The notes: generated by a model not told the origin, from the letters alone. DNA of 64,000 bases from Phaeobacter inhibens DSM 16374 (GCF_000473105.1 NZ_KI421498.1:806001-870000); one strand, 5' to 3'; positions 42,948 through 53,005 are shown, counted from the stretch's first letter. A program made the numbers and translations.

Positions 42948-45557
42948 ATGACATCCGATGTTCAAGGAAATCGACCGCTTACCGAAGAAGAGCTACAGGA
43001 CCTCGTCGCATCCTCCGATGCCGGCGCACGCAACCCGGTTGGGTCGGTTGGGCTGTTTCTGGCGATTGTCGCCGTAATATGGTCGGTCTTTCAGGTGGTG
43101 CTGGCCTCGCCAGTTTCAAACCTTTTGCTGCCCGGCAGCGTGGTGAACAACTCGCGCCAGATCCATTTGGCTTTTGCCATTTTTCTCGCCTACGCCGCCT
43201 ATCCGGCACTGAAGAGTAGTCCGACGGACCGGATCCCGGTTCAGGACTGGATTCTGGCCCTGATGGGTACATTTACCGCACTTTATGGCTATATCTTCTA
43301 CGAGAAGATCGTGAATTCCGGTGGCAAGGGTGATGACATCGACACGATCTTTGCTGCGATCGGTCTTGTGCTGCTGTTTGAAGGCGCGCGCCGCGCCCTT
43401 GGCCCGGCGATGGCAATCGTGGCCTCTGTTTTCATGCTGTATGTTTTCTTCGGCTCATCCGAGCTGGTCCCCGATGTGATCCGCTGGAAAGGCGCATCTC
43501 TGGACCGCGCCATGGAGCAGATGTGGATAACCTCTGAGGGGGTCTTTGGCATCGCCTTGGGCGTCTCCACCAAATTCGTGTTTCTCTTCGTGCTGTTCGG
43601 CGCACTTCTGGATAAGGCAGGGGCTGGCAATTACTTCATCAAGATGGCCTTTGGCGCGCTGGGACACCTGCGCGGTGGTCCCGCCAAGGCCGCTGTTGTT
43701 GGCTCTGCCGCTACCGGTCTGATTTCCGGCTCGTCCATCGCCAATGTGGTGACCACCGGCACCTTCACCATTCCCTTGATGAAGCGGGTGGGCTTCAGTT
43801 CGGAGCAGGCCGGTTCGGTCGAAGTTGCCTCTTCGGTGAATGGCCAGATCATGCCGCCCGTCATGGGGGCTGCGGCCTTCCTGATGGTGGAATACGTCGG
43901 CATTTCCTATGTGGAGGTGATCACCCATGCCTTCCTGCCGGCCGCGATTTCCTACATCGCGCTGGTCTATATCGTCCATCTTGAGGCGGTGAAGCGGAAC
44001 ATGCCCACGCTGGGCAACCGCGTGGTGTCTATGGGGCGGACCATCGGCGGAATGGCCGCGTTTTTCGCGGGGTTTGCGGCTCTTTGCTACGGCATTCAAT
44101 ATCCCATTAAGGCGATCACCGCCGCGATCCCCGGCGCCTCTGGCCTTGTGCTGTCGCTCTTAGTGGTTGCAGCCTATCTGGGGCTATTGTGGCTGGCGGC
44201 CGGGACCGATGATCTGGTGCCGGATGATCCCAATGCGGCTGAGGTCGAGCTGCCAGTGGTAGGCGAAATCTACAAGGCGGGCCTGCACTATTTGCTGCCG
44301 ATCATTGTCTTGGTTTATTTCCTGATGATTGAGCAGAAATCGCCGGGCCTGTCCGCCTTCTGGGCAACTGCGCTACTGTTTGTGATCCTGCTGACGCAAA
44401 AACCATTGAAGGCGCTGTTCCGGGGGCAAAGCACTTTGGCGCACAGCTTCCTTGATGGGGTGCATGATCTGTGGAACGGGCTGATTGACGGCGCCCGCAA
44501 CATGATCGGCATTGCCTTGGCCACCGCCACCGCAGGCGTCATTGTTGGCACTGTGACGCTGACCGGCGTTGGTCAGGTGATGTCGGAACTGGTGGAACTG
44601 ATGTCCGGCGGTAACCTGATCCTGATGCTGATCATGGTCGGCCTTCTCTCGCTGGTTCTGGGCATGGGGCTGCCGACCACCGCCAACTACATCGTTGTCA
44701 GTTCGCTGATGGCCGGCGTTGTGGTAGAACTTGGCGCGCAGTCGGGACTGGTGGTTCCACTGATTGCCGTGCATCTCTTTGTGTTCTACTTCGGCATCAT
44801 GGCGGATGTGACACCGCCTGTGGGTCTGGCCAGCTTTGCTGCCGCTGCGGTGTCGGGGGGCGATGCCATTCGCACCGGCTTTGTGGCGTTCTTCTACAGC
44901 CTGCGCACCGTGGCGCTGCCCTTTGTCTTCATCTTCAACACGGATCTGTTGTTGATTGATGTGACCTGGGTGCAGGGCATTTTGGTAGCGATTTCTGCGA
45001 CCATCGCCATTCTGGCCTTCACCGCCGGTACGATGAACTACTTCCTGACCCGCAACCGCATCTATGAAAGCGTGTTGCTGGTACTGGTCGCCTTTGCCCT
45101 GTTCCGCCCGGACTTCTTCATGAACCGGTTGATGCCTCCGTTCGCCAGCACGGATCCAGCCGCATTGGTGGAAACCGTGGCCACGGCCCCAGCCGGTAGC
45201 GAGCTACGGATCACCGTGGAAGGGCCGGATTTCGACACCGGTGAGCAGAAGACCACAACGCTGATCCTGCCTGTCGCTGATGGTGGCGATGGTCAGGCGC
45301 AGGTCGATGCCTTTGGCCTGATGCTTCTGCCTGAGGATGGTGTGGTCAAGCTGGACGAGCCGATGTTCGGCACGCCCGCGCAGTCTGGCATGGACAGCTT
45401 CGACTTCTACGGTGACGAGCCTGTCCGCCTGCTGAGTGTTCAAGCACCGGCAGACCAGCTGCCCAAGGAATTGATCTTCATCCCGGCGCTGCTGCTACTG
45501 GCGATGATCGCCTTCCTGCAGCGCGCACGGGCCAGCAAGGAAGGAGTCCCGGCATGA
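42948..45557 (+). CDS. TRAP transporter fused small/large permease (TAXI type)
   Basis: 869 residues. Residues ~45-190 are the DctQ-like four-helix part, followed by a DctM-like domain with family loops VVGSAATGLISGSSIANVVTTGTFTIPLMKR and NGQIMPPVMGAAAFLMVEY. MGLPTTANYIVVSSLMAGVVVELG and DVTPPVGLASFAAAAVSGGD belong to the second half. The last ~170 residues (after helix SVLLVLVAFALFRPDFF) form a non-membrane C-terminal extension of the DUF3394 kind with a final membrane anchor. Transport is driven by a cation gradient. It overlaps the UspA gene as ATGA. Confidence 0.93.
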   Translation: MTSDVQGNRPLTEEELQDLVASSDAGARNPVGSVGLFLAIVAVIWSVFQVVLASPVSNLLLPGSVVNNSRQIHLAFAIFLAYAAYPALKSSPTDRIPVQDWILALMGTFTALYGYIFYEKIVNSGGKGDDIDTIFAAIGLVLLFEGARRALGPAMAIVASVFMLYVFFGSSELVPDVIRWKGASLDRAMEQMWITSEGVFGIALGVSTKFVFLFVLFGALLDKAGAGNYFIKMAFGALGHLRGGPAKAAVVGSAATGLISGSSIANVVTTGTFTIPLMKRVGFSSEQAGSVEVASSVNGQIMPPVMGAAAFLMVEYVGISYVEVITHAFLPAAISYIALVYIVHLEAVKRNMPTLGNRVVSMGRTIGGMAAFFAGFAALCYGIQYPIKAITAAIPGASGLVLSLLVVAAYLGLLWLAAGTDDLVPDDPNAAEVELPVVGEIYKAGLHYLLPIIVLVYFLMIEQKSPGLSAFWATALLFVILLTQKPLKALFRGQSTLAHSFLDGVHDLWNGLIDGARNMIGIALATATAGVIVGTVTLTGVGQVMSELVELMSGGNLILMLIMVGLLSLVLGMGLPTTANYIVVSSLMAGVVVELGAQSGLVVPLIAVHLFVFYFGIMADVTPPVGLASFAAAAVSGGDAIRTGFVAFFYSLRTVALPFVFIFNTDLLLIDVTWVQGILVAISATIAILAFTAGTMNYFLTRNRIYESVLLVLVAFALFRPDFFMNRLMPPFASTDPAALVETVATAPAGSELRITVEGPDFDTGEQKTTTLILPVADGGDGQAQVDAFGLMLLPEDGVVKLDEPMFGTPAQSGMDSFDFYGDEPVRLLSVQAPADQLPKELIFIPALLLLAMIAFLQRARASKEGVPA

Positions 45558-45985
45558 GCAAATCTGTTCTCTGCGCATTGGAGCTGAGCGACAAAACCAT
45601 TGACGCCAAGGTGTTGCGCGAAGCGGCACGGCTGGCGGATCTGGATCAGGCACAGCTGGATGTGGTCAATGTCCTGCCCGATTTCGGCGAAAGCTGGGTC
45701 TCGGGGTTCTTCGAGGATCATCACCATGACCGCGCCGTCAAGGAAACCGCAGATCACCTGGGTAAACTCTGTGAGGAGATCCTGGGGGCGGAGCGCAACG
45801 TCAAGGTCCGCCATGTGGTTGCTACCGGCAAAGCCTATCAGGAAATTCTGAAGGTCGCCGACAAGGCCGGTGCCGATCTGATCGTGATCGGCGCGCATAA
45901 GCCGGAGCTGTCGGATTACCTGCTGGGCCCCAATGCGGCACGGGTGATCCGGCATTCGACCTGTTCGGTCTATGTGGTGCGCTGA
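45554..45985 (+). CDS. Universal stress protein (UspA family)
   Basis: 143 residues. MSKSVLCALELSDKTIDAKVLREAARLA opens the fold, and VIGAHKPELSDYLLGPNAARVIRHSTCSVYVVR carries the ATP-binding G-x2-G-x9-G-(S/T)-like end. It overlaps the TRAP permease gene; such UspA genes coupled to TRAP transporters (as in TeaD for ectoine) regulate uptake by nucleotide-dependent binding. A strong terminator follows. Confidence 0.9.
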   Translation: MSKSVLCALELSDKTIDAKVLREAARLADLDQAQLDVVNVLPDFGESWVSGFFEDHHHDRAVKETADHLGKLCEEILGAERNVKVRHVVATGKAYQEILKVADKAGADLIVIGAHKPELSDYLLGPNAARVIRHSTCSVYVVR

Positions 45986-46021
45986 CCAGCCGATCCGAAA
46001 CCACTGCTAACCCATGTGAAA

Positions 46022-46050
46022 GGGGCGCCCGTTGATGGCGCCCCTTTTTT
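46022..46050. terminator. Terminator between uspA-like gene and Att-like cassette
   Basis: GGGGCGCC (46022-46029) pairs perfectly with GGCGCCCC (46037-46044), followed by TTTTTT. It lies between convergent genes. Confidence 0.88.
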
Positions 46051-46078
46051 ACTTCTGTGTGAGATGACCCGTCGCCCG

Positions 46079-47185
46079 CTAGTCCGCTGGGGCGCCGTAG
46101 CCGGTCATCTCAAGATACCCCTTGCCGACGTGACTGCCGCTGAGGCGCACCGGACCCTCCCAATAGGGAAAGGACATCTCCATCCAAGACTGCGGGTTCA
46201 TCGCTGAGACACGAACGTCCAACCCGCGCGCAGGCAGGCGCAGCTGCCATTCTGTCGGCACCTTGTGCCCGGATACCTCAGTGAACGTGACGGGCGTTGC
46301 CTGCAGGCTGCCCGGCTCAAGCGGAGTTGGGGTGCCGTCGGCCGCAATCCATGTACCGGAGGTGAACAGGCTGGCACCGCGCAACTGGAAACCCATCAGT
46401 TTTTCACCGCTGTTAAACCGCAGCGAAAACCAGTCCCAGCCACTCTGATCTTCTGACAGCGGCTGGCTGGACCATTCACGATCAAGCCAGCCTTCCCCCG
46501 TCACCGCCACAGGTCCGTCCGGCAGGTCCAGCGTCCCGGTTACCCGGTAATGCGGTTGGGAATAATAGTAGCTCGCCTGCCCATCCGCTGATTTCACCGA
46601 ATAGCCGGCGTCACCCTGCATCACCAGCGGCCCATCTGCGCTAAGCGACAGGTCATAGCGGAAGCTCTCGCCCGTTGCGCGCAAGGTCAGATCTCGCAGG
46701 TTTTGGTCGCGGCTGCGCATATGCCAATCGTCGATATAGGCCTCAAACGGCGCAGTGGAAACACCGGCCTGACCGATGCCGCCGCGGGCCAGCCGCTCGG
46801 CGGAGTGATGGGCGTCAGGCGTCGTCAACCCTGCGTGGCCCATCCAGATCTGTGGGTTGGTCCAGACCGATCCTGCGTCATCCTGCCTGTCGTCCCCGGG
46901 TCGCAGCGCTGAGCGAAACAGCGTCCATTGCACGCCGTAGTCACGCCCGTCGTCCCCGGTCAGGTTGGCCGTCAGATACCACCATTCAATTCGGTAGTCG
47001 GGATGGGGGGCGTGATCGCGTGGAAATACCAGCGGGCGACCGGGGACCGGCACGGCAAAGCCCTCCGCCTTGGTTCCCAATCCGGCATAGCCCTGCGCGG
47101 CAGCGTGCGGTGCGGGCAGCGCCAGCAATGTCGCCGCCAGGGTGAATTTGCTGACAACTGCCACAAGGGCGCCTTTAACGTTCAT
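46079..47185 (-). CDS. AttH/CrtC-like lipocalin-domain exported protein
   Basis: 368 residues from ATG 47185 with signal peptide (VVSKFTLAATLLALPAPHAAAQG). The AttH/hydroxyneurosporene-like fold shows DYRIEWWYLTANLTGDDGRDYGVQWTLFRSAL, the QPHYRVTGTLDLPDGPVAVTGEGWLDREWSSQ stretch and GWDWFSLRFNSGEKLMGFQLRG. Despite resemblance to carotenoid 1,2-hydratase, export and the ABC context point to a periplasmic lipid- or ligand-binding partner, as for AttH. Its start overlaps the permease stop by 11 bases. Confidence 0.85.
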   Translation of the reverse strand: MNVKGALVAVVSKFTLAATLLALPAPHAAAQGYAGLGTKAEGFAVPVPGRPLVFPRDHAPHPDYRIEWWYLTANLTGDDGRDYGVQWTLFRSALRPGDDRQDDAGSVWTNPQIWMGHAGLTTPDAHHSAERLARGGIGQAGVSTAPFEAYIDDWHMRSRDQNLRDLTLRATGESFRYDLSLSADGPLVMQGDAGYSVKSADGQASYYYSQPHYRVTGTLDLPDGPVAVTGEGWLDREWSSQPLSEDQSGWDWFSLRFNSGEKLMGFQLRGASLFTSGTWIAADGTPTPLEPGSLQATPVTFTEVSGHKVPTEWQLRLPARGLDVRVSAMNPQSWMEMSFPYWEGPVRLSGSHVGKGYLEMTGYGAPAD

Positions 47186-49634
47186 TGGCAAAGACCCTCA
47201 ACAGATCGGCGGGTTTCAGCTTCGACAGCCGGCGGGCGGGCAGGGCGGCGGCGAGCGTTGCCGCAACAAGCGCCATCAGCAGCAATTGCAGCCAGTCCAA
47301 CGGAAACAGCGACATCGGCAAACGCCAGCCAAAGGCCTCAACGTTGACGACGGCCAGAAGCGCCCAGCCCAGCAGCAACCCCAAAGGCAGCGCCAACAGT
47401 GCGGTCAGCCCCGCAAGGATCACGCTGCGCAGGATTTCATACCGGGCCAACTGTTGGCGCGTCAGCCCCATGGCCCAGATCGGCGCCAATTGCGGCAGGC
47501 GCTGGCTCCAGAGTGTCAACAGGCTGGTAAGCATGGCAAATCCAGCCACGCCAAAGGTCAGAAGGTTCAACGCCCCTGTCACCACAAAGGTCCGGTCAAA
47601 AATCGCCAACGACTGCGCCTTGAGCGCGCTTTGGTCGATAAAGGCGCTGCGCGGCAGACCAAACTCACGTTGCAGCGCTGCGCGGATCTCTGCGACCTCA
47701 GCAGGGGGCAACCGCAGACCAAACCGGCGGTTTTCGATCAGTGGACGATGCCGCAGCAGCGTTTCAAGCCCTACGATTGCCTGCGGGTTGGGATTTCCGT
47801 AATCGGAATAGACCCCGGAAATCCGCATCCGCCAGTCCGGCGCGATCATCAGCGTATCACCGGGACCCAGATCCGCGCGCCGCGCCAGCTGTTCATTGAT
47901 CAGCGCGCCACGCCCTTCGGCGAGTTGCGGCCAGACCGCCGGCTCGGCCTGCAACAGCGGCCAGTTGTCGCGATAGGTGGCATCATCCACCACCCCGTAG
48001 ACCTCCATCGGTGCGCCGATACCGTCTGGTCCCACATAACGCTCGTCACTGTGGCGGATCGGCAGGGTGCGAATTCCCCTGTCGGCAAGCCACGGCAGCA
48101 CGTCTTTGGCCATCTCCTCCTGCGGCAGCGTCATATACAGCTCAGACGCCAATCGCTGATCCAGCCAGCCCAAAAACGTGAGGCGGAAGCTGGACACCAT
48201 TGTTCCGACACCAATATTTGTCGCCAGCGCCAGCAGTAACGCCATCAGCGCCAGCGAAAGTCCGGGCAATTGCGCCCGCATATCCGCCCAGAGCCATAGC
48301 GTTACCGGCCGGCGCGCCAGCTGCACACCGACCGACGCCAACCGGGACAGGGCCAAGGGCAGCAGTAGCGCGGCCCCCAGCATCAGCCCCGCGAGAAAGG
48401 CAAACCCCGCAAGCAGCCCGTCGAACAGCGCGGGCATCGCGGCCGCGCCCAATACAAGAAGGGCGCCGGACAAAGCCGAGAGACGATGCCCGCGCAGGGC
48501 CTGCTGACCGCGTGCCGCCGCAGCCGGAGCCGCCAGAATGGGCAGGCGCGACAGGCTGACCCAGCTCTGCGCCCCGGCAAGTGCCATTCCCGCCAGCGCC
48601 ATTGCCAGGCCGGAAAACACCCAGCCGAGCCGCAGTTGCAGGCTGCCATCCAGCGCTGCGCCATAGAGGCCTGATAGCGTCGCCCCAACGCCGGGGAGTA
48701 AGGCCGCAGCAATCAGGTAGCCCAGGAACAAGCCAAGCAGCGCCGCCAGTATTGTAATCACCAGAAGTTCTGCAAAAATAAGCCCAACCAGCGTATTAAG
48801 CGGCACACCTAAACTGCGCAGCGTGCGAAACAGGCCGCGTCGCTGCTCAATCCCCAGCGCGATCGTGCCCTGTACGATGAATAGGCCCACCGCAAAGGAC
48901 AACAGTCCAAAAGCCGTGAGGTTGAGATGAAAACTCCGGGTCAACTGCGCAGTGTCCGCGCCAGTGGATGCCGTTTGCAGGCGCAGATGAGGGGCCAGTT
49001 CTGACAGTGGGCGCAGGCCGATCGGTTGTTCATCAAGCACCACCAACCGGCTGATCAGAAATGGTTTTCCCAGAAGACGCGCGACAGTTGAGATATCGCC
49101 GATCACAACATCGCGCGGCACCGTAGTGGTGCGTGTTACTGGCGGCAGGTTACGCGACAACAAATCAAGATCACTATCAGGATGCGCAAACAGATGACCC
49201 GGGGCCAGAAGCAGGTCGGCAGGGGTCAACGCCTCTTGCGCGCCTTCTTCGGAGGATGTGTCGGTCGCAGCCAGCCGGGCCATCATCGGGTGCGACAGGA
49301 TATCGATCCCGATCACCTCAATATCCGCAGGCCCCGCTTCAGCTGTATCCTCCGTGAGTGTTCCGATCAAAACCGGTGACAGCTGCCAACCTTCACGTCG
49401 AAGCTCAACATATTGTCCCAGCTCGATATATCCATCCTGATTGGTCAGGTATGTCTGCCCGGAAGGGGAGATACGGGCCGCAGCCTCGGCGTAGCTGGCG
49501 CGGGCCTCTGCGTTGATGGCCTGCACCGCAGACCAGAGTGCCGTGGCCAAGGCGAGGCCGGTCACCAGCATTGCCAACTGTAGCGGGTGCAGGCGCCAAT
49601 GAGACAGGATCGCCGAGAATGTTGCCCCGATCAC
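47175..49634 (-). CDS. FtsX-like ABC permease (MacB/LolC-like, large form)
   Basis: 819 residues with about ten membrane segments in two FtsX halves. An N-terminal anchor (LQLAMLVTGLALATALWSAV) precedes a periplasmic MacB-like domain of ~220 residues. The first FtsX block (AFGLLSFAVGLFIVQGTIALGIEQRRGLFRTLRSLG) and the second (LNLLTFGVAGFAMLTSLLTLWSQRLPQLAPIWAMG) are each complete. The two halves correspond to the separate AttF and AttG proteins, so this looks like a fused form. It overlaps the ATPase gene by four bases and the AttH-like gene by 11. Confidence 0.88.
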   Translation of the reverse strand: MIGATFSAILSHWRLHPLQLAMLVTGLALATALWSAVQAINAEARASYAEAAARISPSGQTYLTNQDGYIELGQYVELRREGWQLSPVLIGTLTEDTAEAGPADIEVIGIDILSHPMMARLAATDTSSEEGAQEALTPADLLLAPGHLFAHPDSDLDLLSRNLPPVTRTTTVPRDVVIGDISTVARLLGKPFLISRLVVLDEQPIGLRPLSELAPHLRLQTASTGADTAQLTRSFHLNLTAFGLLSFAVGLFIVQGTIALGIEQRRGLFRTLRSLGVPLNTLVGLIFAELLVITILAALLGLFLGYLIAAALLPGVGATLSGLYGAALDGSLQLRLGWVFSGLAMALAGMALAGAQSWVSLSRLPILAAPAAAARGQQALRGHRLSALSGALLVLGAAAMPALFDGLLAGFAFLAGLMLGAALLLPLALSRLASVGVQLARRPVTLWLWADMRAQLPGLSLALMALLLALATNIGVGTMVSSFRLTFLGWLDQRLASELYMTLPQEEMAKDVLPWLADRGIRTLPIRHSDERYVGPDGIGAPMEVYGVVDDATYRDNWPLLQAEPAVWPQLAEGRGALINEQLARRADLGPGDTLMIAPDWRMRISGVYSDYGNPNPQAIVGLETLLRHRPLIENRRFGLRLPPAEVAEIRAALQREFGLPRSAFIDQSALKAQSLAIFDRTFVVTGALNLLTFGVAGFAMLTSLLTLWSQRLPQLAPIWAMGLTRQQLARYEILRSVILAGLTALLALPLGLLLGWALLAVVNVEAFGWRLPMSLFPLDWLQLLLMALVAATLAAALPARRLSKLKPADLLRVFANER

Positions 49635-50341
49635 GCCTTACCCTCGCGCAGGTTGCCATCGGACAAGGTGCCGTCACATGAGCGATCGTCCCGCAGGCGC
49701 CCCTTGCTAAGATGACGCTGCTGATCGAGCAGTTCAGCAATGGCTTGCGAATGTGTCACCAGCAGCAGGGCCGCACCGGTTTCGCGCACCAGATCTAGCA
49801 TAAGCTCCATCACCGAAGCACTTGAACCTTCGTCAAGATTTCCCGTCGGTTCATCCGCGAGAAGGAGCTTTGGTCGCATGGCGAGCGCGCGCGCAATAGC
49901 AACGCGCTGTTGTTGCCCGCCAGAGAGCTGCTCCGGGTAGCGCTCTTGAAACTCCGCCAACCCAAGTCGCTCAGTCAGTGCCTTTATCCAAACCGGATCA
50001 ACGCGCCCGGCCAATCGGGCATGAAGACTGATATTCTGCGCAACGGTCAAGGCGGGGACCAAATTGAATTGCTGAAACACCAATGAGACCTGCTGACGCC
50101 TGAGGGCAGCACGTCCCGTGTCATCCAGCTCTTCAAGAGAGATGCCATCCACCATGATCCGCCCGCTGTCGGCCTGATCCAAAGCGGCTGCCAGATGCAG
50201 AAGTGTGCTTTTTCCAGAACCGCTATCTCCGGTCAGCGCTAGGCTGTGCCCAGGTCCCAGTTGTAGTGATACCCCGTTCAGAACCGGAACATCACCGGAG
50301 GGGCCTTGATAGGATTTATATAGGTCCTCAATAATGAGCAT
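49631..50341 (-). CDS. LolD/MacB-type ABC ATPase
   Basis: 236 residues from ATG 50341 (MLIIEDLYKSYQG). Walker A is ALTGDSGSGKST, signature LSGGQQQRVAIARAL, Walker B LLLADEPTGNLD and the switch His is in LLVTHSQA. A polar tail (RDDRSCDGTLSDGNLREGKA) follows. The 40 residues of the longer frame upstream are rejected as Cys/Arg-rich. It is the first gene of a three-gene cassette with the FtsX permease and the AttH-like protein. Confidence 0.9.
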   Translation of the reverse strand: MLIIEDLYKSYQGPSGDVPVLNGVSLQLGPGHSLALTGDSGSGKSTLLHLAAALDQADSGRIMVDGISLEELDDTGRAALRRQQVSLVFQQFNLVPALTVAQNISLHARLAGRVDPVWIKALTERLGLAEFQERYPEQLSGGQQQRVAIARALAMRPKLLLADEPTGNLDEGSSASVMELMLDLVRETGAALLLVTHSQAIAELLDQQRHLSKGRLRDDRSCDGTLSDGNLREGKA

Positions 50342-50528
50342 CACTTTACAACCCCATGATAGTACAACAGTTTTCTGCGGCTCACGTTGTGTGCAACTCC
50401 GCACGGCAGGGATCAAATCCCGGCGCCGAATACTCCAGCACACAGCACAACATTGACGCACGGGGATCTAGCCCCCATTTGGACAGTGCCCATGCAATTC
50501 TGCGGGGCCGCTTAAATTAGGTTTTGCC

Positions 50529-50909
50529 ATGTTGCTGCTCTCACCGCCATCCCGCCACCGCCGTGAAATTGTCGCACTGGCTATGCTGGCGTTCTGTCTG
50601 GGCGAACCTGCTCTGGCGGACTCTGAAAATACCAGTCGCGATGCGCTGTGCCGCAGCCGGGCGGAGGCCTATGCAGGAGCGCCCCGCAGCGACTCCGCCG
50701 ACCACCTGAGACTGGGCAATGATCGCGTCGGGATCACGTTCTCCGGCACCGCCCGTATCGGGATCAGCGTGCAGGATGGCAAGGTCCGCAGCGCCGGCTC
50801 CCGTCGCGGGTCGGACGCCGAGGATCGTGACGATTATTTCAATACACCAGAGGCGCGCCGCAAACGACTGGTCAAGCAGCATTATCGCGATTGCATGTCC
50901 CAGCGCTGA
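50529..50909 (+). CDS. Small exported protein of unknown function
   Basis: 126 residues with a signal peptide (IVALAMLAFCLGEPALAD). The mature ~95 residues are polar, with paired cysteines near the ends (DALCRSRAEAY and YRDCMSQR) that could form a disulfide, and a short beta-like middle (DRVGITFSGTARIGISVQDGKV). No family is recognised. It is divergent from the Att-like cassette, and 97 bases separate it from the K+ channel gene. Confidence 0.6.
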   Translation: MLLLSPPSRHRREIVALAMLAFCLGEPALADSENTSRDALCRSRAEAYAGAPRSDSADHLRLGNDRVGITFSGTARIGISVQDGKVRSAGSRRGSDAEDRDDYFNTPEARRKRLVKQHYRDCMSQR

Positions 50910-51005
50910 TTGAATAGACTGCGCGAAACCGCGATCTTGACCGATCCGGTCACAACAGATCCGGGCGCTGACCGCACGAAACCCGGCGCATGAGGGGCAG
51001 GGGGT

Positions 51006-51455
51006 ATGACACTCATCCAACAGCTGCTGATGGGCAGCTTGTACCTTGCTATTTGCCTGGTGGTCGAAGCCGGATTGCTGGTCTTCTGCATCCATATATT
51101 GCGCGAACGGCTGGGTATTCTACAGCGCGGGCGACGGATCTTGCAAATCAGCGTTGTACTTGCGGTGGCGATCGGTCTGATCGTCTTTGCCCATACCTTG
51201 CAGGTCTGGATCTGGGCCACGGCGCTGATTTTTTCCGGCGCTATAGGTGATTGGAATACTGCGATTTATTTCTCACTCGCCACTTATACGACGTTGGGCT
51301 ACGGCGATATTGTTCTGGGCGAGGGCATGCGGATCTTCGCGGCCTTTGGTGCGGTAACCGGGCTTTTTGCCTTTGGCATAAGCACGGCCTTTCTGGTCGC
51401 CGCCCTGCGTGAGGTCTTCCTTCTGGAAGAAACTGCGCCCGTGAAAGACCGCTGA
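51006..51455 (+). CDS. Two-pore-helix potassium channel family protein
   Basis: 149 residues, three to four hydrophobic segments. The selectivity filter is YFSLATYTTLGYGDIVLGEGMRI, the classic TxGYGD. No TrkA-N regulatory domain follows; the protein ends shortly after the last helix (FLVAALREVFLLEETAPVKDR). It is an inner-membrane Ion_trans_2 channel. Confidence 0.9.
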   Translation: MTLIQQLLMGSLYLAICLVVEAGLLVFCIHILRERLGILQRGRRILQISVVLAVAIGLIVFAHTLQVWIWATALIFSGAIGDWNTAIYFSLATYTTLGYGDIVLGEGMRIFAAFGAVTGLFAFGISTAFLVAALREVFLLEETAPVKDR

Positions 51456-51472
51456 GACGTCGCGGGCTGAGT

Positions 51473-52894
51473 TTACAGGACAGGGGCCAACAAACGGGCA
51501 ACTGGCGCGCCAAAACGAATGCTGAGAGGTTGCGCCTCCAGGTCCGTCGTCAAAAGACGCGCGGAGGCCATGTCCTGCTCCAGCATATCGGCGACCTGAT
51601 CCGCAGCCTCACTATCAAAACACAGTGCCATACTCTCGAAATTCAACCGAAACGACCGGTTGTCCAGATTCATCGTACCCACTGCCGCAATGCTGTCATC
51701 CACCACAAACACCTTCTGGTGAAGAAACCCGGCCTGATATCGGTATATATCGATACCAACATCGCGCAGGTCATCGAAATACGCATAAGCAGCCAGCCAC
51801 GGGGCGTAGTGATCCGCAGTATCCGGCAGCAGGATGCGCACATCGACGCCGCGCAGGGCGGCATTTTTTAGTGCAGCCATAACATCCTGATCCGAAACGA
51901 AATATGGCGAAGATAGCCAGATTCGCGACTGTGCGGCGGCAATTGCAGAGAAATACAGCATGGAGCCGTTGACCGTGCTGTCGCCGGGGCCTGTTTCGAT
52001 CACCAACGCAGGTTTCCCGCCCTCAGACACCGGCGCGCACTCCCACGTCAAAAGATCAAGGATCGGATCTTCTGTAAGCCAGAACCAGTCTTCGGCGTAG
52101 CCGAGCTGCAGTTGCTGGACTGCAGGCCCCCTGAGCCTCACCTGCGTATCGCGCCAGTCGCCAAATTTGGGATCGCGGCCCATGTACTCATCACCGATGT
52201 TCATCCCACCGGTAAAGCCGACCCGACCATCGACAATCACTGTCTTGCGATGATTTCGAAAGTTGAGATGAAAGCGATGTTTAGGGCCGGGTCGGGTGCT
52301 TGGATCAACCTGATTGACACCCGCTGCATCCAGATCTGCACGGTATTGCTGTGAAAGCCCATGGCTGCCAACCGCATCGGTCATAAACCAAACGGCCACC
52401 CCGCGCTCACGCGCCCGTAGCAGCGCAGATTTGAGCCGCTGGCCGATCTGATCGTCGCGCACAATATAGAAATGAACCAGAACATAGTCTTCGGCCGCAT
52501 CAATGGCGTCGATAATCGCATCGCTGATGTCGGTGCCGTTGATCAGCAGCTCAAAGCTATTGCCCCGACAGACCGGATATCCGGCGAGCCGTTCGAAGGG
52601 CGCCTGATTCACCGCAAGCTGATCCCGGTCCTGAGTATAGCGGGTGGAATAGACCCGCAGCGCGTTCAGCACCCGTTCTGCCTCACGCCGTGTCGCGCGG
52701 TAGCGGGAGAATTTACGCTGCCCGAAGAAGAGATACAGCGGCAGCGCCAGAAGCGGCGCTGAGAGCAAAAATACCACCCAGCCAATAGCGCCCTGCGGCG
52801 TGCGGGCAGTGCGCGCCGCCTTGAGAGACGCAAGCCCCGCAAGCCCCCACATCAACAGCAGCGCAGATGTGCTTATCACGACCTCGACCATCAC
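51473..52894 (-). CDS. cls: Cardiolipin synthase
   Basis: 473 residues. Two N-terminal membrane segments precede two phospholipase D domains: FRNHRKTVIVDGRVGFTGGMNIGDEYMG and LHQKVFVVDDSIAAVGTMNLDNRSF (both HxKxxxxD complete). The length and layout fit ClsA-type synthases, which join two phosphatidylglycerols. It is convergent with the K+ channel gene at 17 bases. Confidence 0.92.
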   Translation of the reverse strand: MMVEVVISTSALLLMWGLAGLASLKAARTARTPQGAIGWVVFLLSAPLLALPLYLFFGQRKFSRYRATRREAERVLNALRVYSTRYTQDRDQLAVNQAPFERLAGYPVCRGNSFELLINGTDISDAIIDAIDAAEDYVLVHFYIVRDDQIGQRLKSALLRARERGVAVWFMTDAVGSHGLSQQYRADLDAAGVNQVDPSTRPGPKHRFHLNFRNHRKTVIVDGRVGFTGGMNIGDEYMGRDPKFGDWRDTQVRLRGPAVQQLQLGYAEDWFWLTEDPILDLLTWECAPVSEGGKPALVIETGPGDSTVNGSMLYFSAIAAAQSRIWLSSPYFVSDQDVMAALKNAALRGVDVRILLPDTADHYAPWLAAYAYFDDLRDVGIDIYRYQAGFLHQKVFVVDDSIAAVGTMNLDNRSFRLNFESMALCFDSEAADQVADMLEQDMASARLLTTDLEAQPLSIRFGAPVARLLAPVL

Positions 52895-53005
52895 AGCGCC
52901 CCTCTGTGGCTCATCTTGAGCCCGACCCTACATTCGGTAGGCGCCTTTGGCTATATCTCCCTGAAAGGGCTGGTTTTTCGATCCAAGCTATGAGACCGTT
53001 TCGCC

